From the NCBI RefSeq assembly GCF_029962835.1, contig NC_080577.1, positions 25,898,501-25,962,500 on the forward strand: a stretch of 64,000 nt of DNA, given 5' to 3'. The first letter of the stretch is position 1. Every line of letters begins with the position of its first letter. The notes below the pieces were generated by a model. The model searched no databases. It was not told the DNA's origin and was given only the letters and a program-made list of their open reading frames with translations. The position numbers and the translations under genes were made by a program. This document shows positions 58,018 through 64,000 of the stretch, piece by piece. Origin of the DNA: Magnolia sinica. Taxonomy: Eukaryota; Streptophyta; Magnoliopsida; Magnoliales; Magnoliaceae.

Positions 58018-61000
58018 TGTAACATCTCTAAAAAATCTGTACAAAGACCTGAGTACCCCCTTAGGTATAAATCACTAAGGACCGAACCTTTTAGAAATTA
58101 GACGAAAATTATTAAGTGTTAAATTAGATTGCCTGTGAAATTAACACTAATCACTTTAAATACTATCTGTAAGACCCAAAACGAGTAAAACCGTTAACGC
58201 TATATCACGTAAAAACTTAGGATCAATCTCAAAACCCAGTTGCTCTCGGGAGCGGGTTGAAACTCTGTATCGGACCTAAACCGCGTGTCGGAAGTCCGAT
58301 GACCGTGAAACTATATAGTTATGACTGCCTTACTGGGCATGACTACCACCTCAGAAATCAAATCCAAATAGTGTCCAGAAGCGCACAATTTGAGCCCGGA
58401 GAGAAGTATGTGAGAAACGAGAATATCTTTAGGATATGAACTAAAACTTAAGTGAATTGAGCCGTTCGCTTGCAAGCCAATTTTGAGGTTTCAGACCGTC
58501 AGATTCTAACCCAATTACATCCTCGGATCAGGGAAAATTTTCAACACATGTCAGTATACTTGTGGCCCTGATCGAGTACCAGTGACCGTTGAACTGAAAC
58601 TGATCCGCCACGGTCGATTTGTAAATCCGATCAAACCGAAAACTTAACTCGACTTAGATCCAATGTCAGGAAGCTTAAGTCCGACCGCATGCAGAAAAGA
58701 GGCCACTAGAAGTGCTCCGTTGGACTGAAACAGACGCCCTTTGGATATAACCTAAGTATACCTTGGCCCTGGGGCCATTTCCATCAGTTCTGGGCCTATA
58801 TAAGTGCCTTAAACCCTCTTTCTCCCTTCACATACGAATTTGCAACCCTAGCAGAGAGAAGAGGGCAAAGAGAAAAGGAAAGAGAGAGTGTGTGAGAGAG
58901 AGAATGTGGGAGACTGTCCCTGGGATCCTTTCCTGCCACTCCACGTGCTTAACCACTCTGTCCGTATCGCTATACCGGCAATTCCGACTTCGTTCTTAGG
59001 TAAGAAATCCTAACCCTAATCTGTTTTAGGGATTTAAAATGAGTAAATGGTGAAATAGCTAACCTATTTTGTGATTCAAGTAGTCGTAGACAAAGACGTG
59101 ATGTTCAAACTAAGTTCGATACGAGTTTACTGACGGAAGGTCCGGACTATAAACATTTAGGTTATGGTTTTCAAGGCTTTCAATGTCAGTAATGGTTTAT
59201 GACTGACTTAATTGTTGTCACATGTGCTTAGATACGATGTTTTCCATATATTACATATAGATATAAACTATGTTGAGAATAATGCGTTCTATGTGTTTGT
59301 TGAAATGTCTGAACGACTATGGAAATATGATTTGTGCTTGCCATGCTTGTAAACTGAGAATATATGATCGTTGTATGAGTGGCAGCTCCTTTGTGAAAGG
59401 ATTTGCCCTAATGTCTGTTGGAACTAGTATATTACACGTATGTGTAATATGTAGTCTAAGCATTTGACAAAATGCCTGTATGAGTAATTGGTTGATGGTT
59501 TGTAATTACGAGGGTTGTTGAGATAACATTCTCAACTACCTTAGCTATATGTATACTTTTCTTCATGTAGCTTTAATTTCAAGTGCATGTTTTGTGTAGC
59601 AAATGTATATGTAAAATATCATGTTTTATATGTTCAATAATATGCTCAAATGATATGTATGTTGGAATTAGTTATTAAATGCCATATGACTATCATGTAT
59701 GTTTACTTCTTGTATTTGACTGTGATTGGGACTACGACGTAGTCCAGGCAATCGGTAATAATTACTGTTTGAGTAACCGAGCTAGTCTCACCACATTTGA
59801 GGCATTCGGTGAATCCGAGATGTACGATGATTGTCGACAGTGGTTAGCGCTCCATGTCGATTAATTCAGCATACGCTCGTACAAATCGAACTTATCAAGT
59901 AACCTGATTTTCCTACTATGTGTTTACCATGTATGGACACTACTGCTTGAACCTAAGGTACCCCTTTTCAATATAAAGACCCGTCTCAACCATGGTACTA
60001 TGATCCGCTAAGACTCATGAGCCGGTCATGGTGATATGGGACACCGTGGTCGAGCTGTCAGCTTACGCTAGGGCGACGAGCCTCCCCGTAGTGACCAGTG
60101 AGCAACCCAAACTCGTGAGCCGAATACGGTGGTATGAGACACTGTATTCGAGCTATCGGCCTACACTGGCACAGCCTGGCTGTGGTCCCCAGTCGGGTTA
60201 GTGACGAGCCTTTGAAAATAGACTGCCAGTTGGTAGGGCGTTAGTGGAGTGACCTCGAACATGAAATAGGCCTACCCCAGTGCAGCCTGGCTGTGGTCCC
60301 CAATGGGGTCGGTGAGAGCCTTCGAAAATAGACTGTCAGTTGGTAGGGCGTTGGTGGTAGTGACCTAAACTTGCCTATCGTATGTGATTAACTAGGATTG
60401 ACGACCCTAGATGGATCAATGTTGGGTCAATGATATAAAGGGAGGTACCTTAGCTTCCCAACCCTTTTGTATGAATAAACCTAAGTAAGAACTTGGATAA
60501 CACGATCATAACATTGCATTGCACGGTACTTTGGCGAGAAAGTAGCATGTGTCTGGAGTGGTGCATGCCTTGACCGTGAGATGAAGTTGGCAGAGAGAGT
60601 GCAGGCGAGGGCATGCATCATATCATACCATCTTTGTATTAACAAGAGTATTTAGGGCTTGATTATTGTATTGCTTTATCATTACTGCTTGATTGAATTG
60701 ATAACATGTTAACCTTTGCCTTATAGCTCCACTAAGTTGATCACTCACTCCCACGTTCTAGGACGGTGTTTTAAAACACCAACCAGACCCTATTGTAGTT
60801 GCAGATGATGTTGAGCCTTGCGAGATGGAGCCTAGAGGAGTTCTCCTACATGCAACTCTCTGATGGGTCTATGTAGACCTGGAGTTGCGAATCAGGGCTA
60901 CAGGGATATGAATAGATGACATTACACTTTATCATTTTTTGTATCTTTTAGAGTTACACTTGTATTTATTTAACCTGGTGACACTCATACTCTGAAGACT

Positions 61001-61216
61001 TACAATCACTTATATGCCCTATATATTTATCGTAGTCTTCCACTTGCGTAATTTAACTGTCTTTGGAGTATGATATGCTGATTTGGTATAATCCCCTTTC
61101 ATGTCTAATGCATTAATATGAACAATATTCAATCATCATTATTTATGTTTCATAAGTGATGCGTTGGAACTCGGGAGCTGAGCTTCTACTCGACCCCCGA
61201 TTTTCAAGGCGTTACA
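58018..61216 (+). mobile_element. Solo LTR of a Ty3/gypsy element (Tekay/Del-like), 3.2 kb
   Basis: It starts TGTAACATCTC and ends GGCGTTACA, with six-base inverted tips TGTAAC/GTTACA. The flanks AATAT (58013-58017 and 61217-61221) match exactly. A promoter TATA (CCTATATAAGTGCC, about 58795) with a downstream purine-rich leader (GAGAGAAGAGGGCAAAGAGA) and an AGGTAAG donor-like site (about 58998) show plus orientation. A ~110-base internal direct repeat (about 60160-60250 and 60270-60360, block AGCCTGGCTGTGGTCCCCA) is present. There is no internal region or coding domain. The lineage is inferred from length and sequence style. Confidence 0.85.
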
Positions 61217-61221
61217 AATAT

Positions 61222-61341
61222 GTTGTGTGGTCTTCTTAAAGCTTAGATCTGAATTATTTTTTTGCATCAACACTTAAAATAATAATTTAAAATTAATGGA
61301 CAGAGTGGATAAATAAAATACATCACGGTGGGCCCCACGGT
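61222..61341. repeat. MITE-like repeat, right part
   Basis: The second half of the repeat begun at 57855. It ends with the usual GTGGATAAA...CATCACGGTGGGCCCCACGG block. Confidence 0.65.
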
Positions 61342-61576
61342 CCTAAAACCCATAAGGTAAAGGGTCGTCCGTCACGCGCCCATTTCAGCCCCTCCCAAAA
61401 TGAAATTCTATCTGCCCCTTTCTCCCGCGCATAGAGGACTCTCAAAACCCTTCTCTCCACCTCTCTCTCCATCTCTCTCTTGCACTCAGCCTCTCTCTTT
61501 CCCTCTCTCTCCATCTTTCGCTCTCCCTCACCCTTTCCCTATCTCTTGGCCGCATTCCCCTCTCTCTTTTTCCCAA

Positions 61577-61615
<39 letters not shown>

Positions 61616-61662
61616 AGGGTTTTCAAAACCCCGTTTCGCCACAAGAAAGAGAAGAAGAAGGA
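61342..61662. other. CT-rich leader-like stretch with (CT)n microsatellite
   Basis: C/T-rich on the plus strand from 61435 to 61612, with an uninterrupted CT run at 61585-61612. It is followed by GCTAGGGTTTTCAAAACCCC, a style common in plant 5' leaders. The LTR at 61663 inserts directly after it. A downstream gene could lie beyond the window, but nothing here proves transcription. Confidence 0.35.
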
Positions 61663-63775
61663 TGTCACGCCCCAAACCCGAAAATCAGATTCACAGGAAT
61701 CCCGATCACCGAATCCGGTACCGACAGCCTTCGTTGTACCCCATTCTCGGCTCCCAGCACCCATATGCTAGGTTCCGATCCTGGGATCTTACAAGGAGGA
61801 TTTTCCAATGTATATTTATCTCGTAAGAAGCATAACCACAAGTTTACCCAAATCACAAAGGCAACATCATCATCACATTCCACTAATATAACCATTTGAA
61901 TACAATGCTGAAAGGAAAATACATATGTCAAAATCAAAGCTCCAAAAGTCAGCTACATGCTCCAAACTCCACGCTGCTGCAACCTAACATCACCTGCACA
62001 CATCTATCGTGCATAAGCTTATAAAAAGCTTAGAGGGTGGTGTACGTGTGTGAGCAGTATATGCGTGCTCAGAATGTAATATCAGGTAAACGGAAATGCT
62101 GGTAAATCCATGAACCATATAATATCAGAGTAAGTAGAAATACTGATAAGTCCATAAAAATATCATCAACCTCATTCAGGATATACGATGGAAAGACATA
62201 GCAAGCCAATGTCAGATACTGAGAAAGCAATGTAAATCGACTATGTAATGCGGAAATATAATGAACTATATATCAGATATCAAGGATGCAATATAATATG
62301 CAATTCGAAAGAGCTGTAGATACCATCAGCCTCATCTAGGTCATATAAATGCAGAAACATAGCAACTCAAAATGACATATGCCGAGGATGTAATGAAATA
62401 TGCAATATATGGTGCGAATAAAATGACCAAGCTGCAGTGTGAAGTCGGGATGATAGTACATGGTATTGCAGACTATGGGGCCTATCACAAAGAACTTCTA
62501 TCCAAACTAGTCTCATACCTGAATTTGGATAGATAGACTCAATGTGGTAAGCTCCTGATCTCAAGTTAGTCGTGCGCCCCAACTAAAATCCTAGCCATTG
62601 CAAAAGTACACATAACAATTAATTGCGCACTACCAGCCCGAGTGAATAGTGATGAATGAATTAATATAATGCTGAGTATGCAACTCCTGCTCCACAAATC
62701 AGTACTGTACATATCTGGGATCATCACCGGGGTCTAGTACACTCTACATGCAAATCGCCGCCGCGACCATGCAACTGGAAGAGACCTCACTATTCGCCTG
62801 ACCAGTAGTCAGCCAATATCTACCCGGCACGTCGATGACGAACCCATTCACGAGCTGGTCAAACTCAGCCTAGCTATGCCCCCTATTCTCTGGCGAGTAA
62901 GGCCACACCCCCTCCAACCGACCATGACACAGTGGGAGACGCGGCCTCCTGGTATTCGGCACTCGAGCGCTCATGTATCCACTCGGTCTCGATGTTGGGG
63001 CATCTCCTAGCCACGGAGATCTAGGGACTTTCACCCACGGACATCCAAAGTGCCCAGATACTCGGACTAAACATTTTCGGTGTCTCATCTAGCCATCCAC
63101 GACATGCCTGTGAAGGCTACGGCCCTGATATCGCTAGGGCGTACAGTAATCACAACACACAATGCAAGATGCATGAGTCATACAATCTAATCATGCATCA
63201 ACCCTGCGCATACCGTGTGCTCATGTGAGATAATCTCTGCCTATCAGGGAGTCTTATAACAATCTTCCCAATGACATGTGCAATGGTCAACCATATCTCA
63301 TAACAAACATGCAGATGATGCGTATGAGCATGTATCGTGATGTTATGCTATCACATACTCATAATCGGTATTAATAATCGGCATTGACAATGTGGACATT
63401 TAACCAACATTGCCCCCAAGGAATGACCCATATAGAGCCTAACATATAGTGGACCCTATAGATGTTACAAGTTTAAAAAGTGATGATAGTATCAGCCACT
63501 TAGGCATAATTATCAAGAAAGATATTACAATGGACGAGTATAAAATGACCCTATAGAGTGTTACATGGCCCATCTATAGAGTGTTATACAATGGGCTCAC
63601 TGTTTTATAAGATGCCTTAATTTGTATGAAAATCTGGTGGTCCACTGATCAAGTGGGTCACAATACACAATAAGTGGACAGCTTGACCAAGTATCGTTTC
63701 CCTAGTCATCTATTTCTCTGGGCATTGCCGTGAGATCCATGGCCTATTGCACATACATGTTGGAACACATGGTGA

Positions 63776-63820
<45 letters not shown>

Positions 63821-64000
63821 GCTGTTATACATGGAATCGGATTGCATCATCTGCCACACATCACCTGCCTAGGCATGTGTTGAGGTGGCAAAGTTTTATG
63901 AGCTCCACCATGATATATGTGTTATATTCATTTCCAAGATCATTAATTTCGGCAAGAACCTATGATAAAGCAGATTCAAAGCTCAAGTGCTCTGCATGAC
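61663..64000 (-). mobile_element. Gypsy LTR (related to 28592-32575), minus orientation, runs off the window
   Basis: The plus-strand edge TGTCACGCCCCAAACCCG at 61663 corresponds to 28592. The two are collinear for about 1.7 kb (shared blocks ACCCCATTCTCGGCTCCCAG, GATCCTGGGAT, ATCGTGCATAAGCTTATA, TTCACGAGCTGGTCAAACTC, GCGGCCTCCTGGTATTCGGC). The left flank is AAGGA (61658-61662). No tRNA primer site sits to the left, so this is a 3' LTR or a solo LTR. A TA microsatellite lies at 63779-63818. Long frames here (61665-61937, 63730-63999) are chance. Confidence 0.75.
63779..63818. repeat. (TA)n microsatellite, about 20 units
   Basis: An uninterrupted TA run near the window end, within or next to the LTR sequence. 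Confidence 0.95.

Noticed and set aside
61400-61771. 123-codon Ser/Pro/Leu-rich frame
   Set aside because: It comes from the CT microsatellite and runs across the LTR junction, so it is compositional.
1-64000. tRNA, rRNA or other structured RNA genes
   Set aside because: Only tRNA-complementary primer sites of retroelements were seen; no cloverleaf or rRNA sequence was recognised by eye.

Overview
The window is plant nuclear DNA. It shows intron-split transposase genes, a glycine-rich wall-protein gene with a TATA box, Ty3/gypsy LTR elements with plant tRNA-Met and tRNA-Asp primer sites, CACTA elements with sub-terminal repeats, and AT microsatellites. Many short scattered repeats carry a GGGCCCACC(A/G)TGATG-type end, which I associate with magnoliid genomes (Magnolia/Laurales type). 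That affiliation is an inference from memory, not shown here. Gene density is very low. The one convincing host gene is a glycine-rich protein (GRP) at 7932-9302; almost everything else is repeats.

Layout. 1-7700: gene-free, with MITE-like repeats, a local ~0.3-kb direct duplication and AT microsatellites. 7730-9302: GRP gene with G-box, TATA box, signal peptide and an eight-unit 72-bp coding minisatellite. 9120-21001: three old tandem copies (~2 kb each) of the GRP 3' end plus its downstream flank. The third copy is split by a broken CRM-like Ty3/gypsy element (13640-19616). 21002-22762: gypsy-type LTR-like sequence with a ~32-bp tandem array.

22763-56022 is one nest of insertions whose order can be read from target-site duplications. 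An Athila-type solo LTR (TSD TGTTG, 22763-24841 and 55682-56022) was split by a ~30.8-kb CACTA element (24842-55681, both ends on minus-strand gene order). The CACTA carries a decayed TNP2-type transposase gene (46419-50007) and a second, Transposase_24-type gene (32991-33471 and 45116-46229). It was in turn hit by a solo gypsy LTR (28592-32575, TSD CTTAT) and by a nearly whole, young Athila element (33472-45115, TSD AACTT). The Athila landed inside a coding exon of the second CACTA gene. A LINE remnant lies at 27030-27950. Between the TNP2 gene and the CACTA 5' end lies one exon of a TFIIH subunit gene (TFB4/GTF2H3-like, 51370-51537), probably captured by the transposon, plus a cluster of MITE-like repeats (52115-54265).

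56028-64000: a minus-strand gypsy LTR end with polypurine tract, CACTA-like palindromic repeats, a 3.2-kb solo LTR (58018-61216, TSD AATAT) splitting a MITE-like repeat, a CT-rich leader-like stretch, and the start of another long gypsy LTR that runs off the window.

All percentages are by-eye estimates from partial alignments. Domain names come from motif recognition, not from searches.
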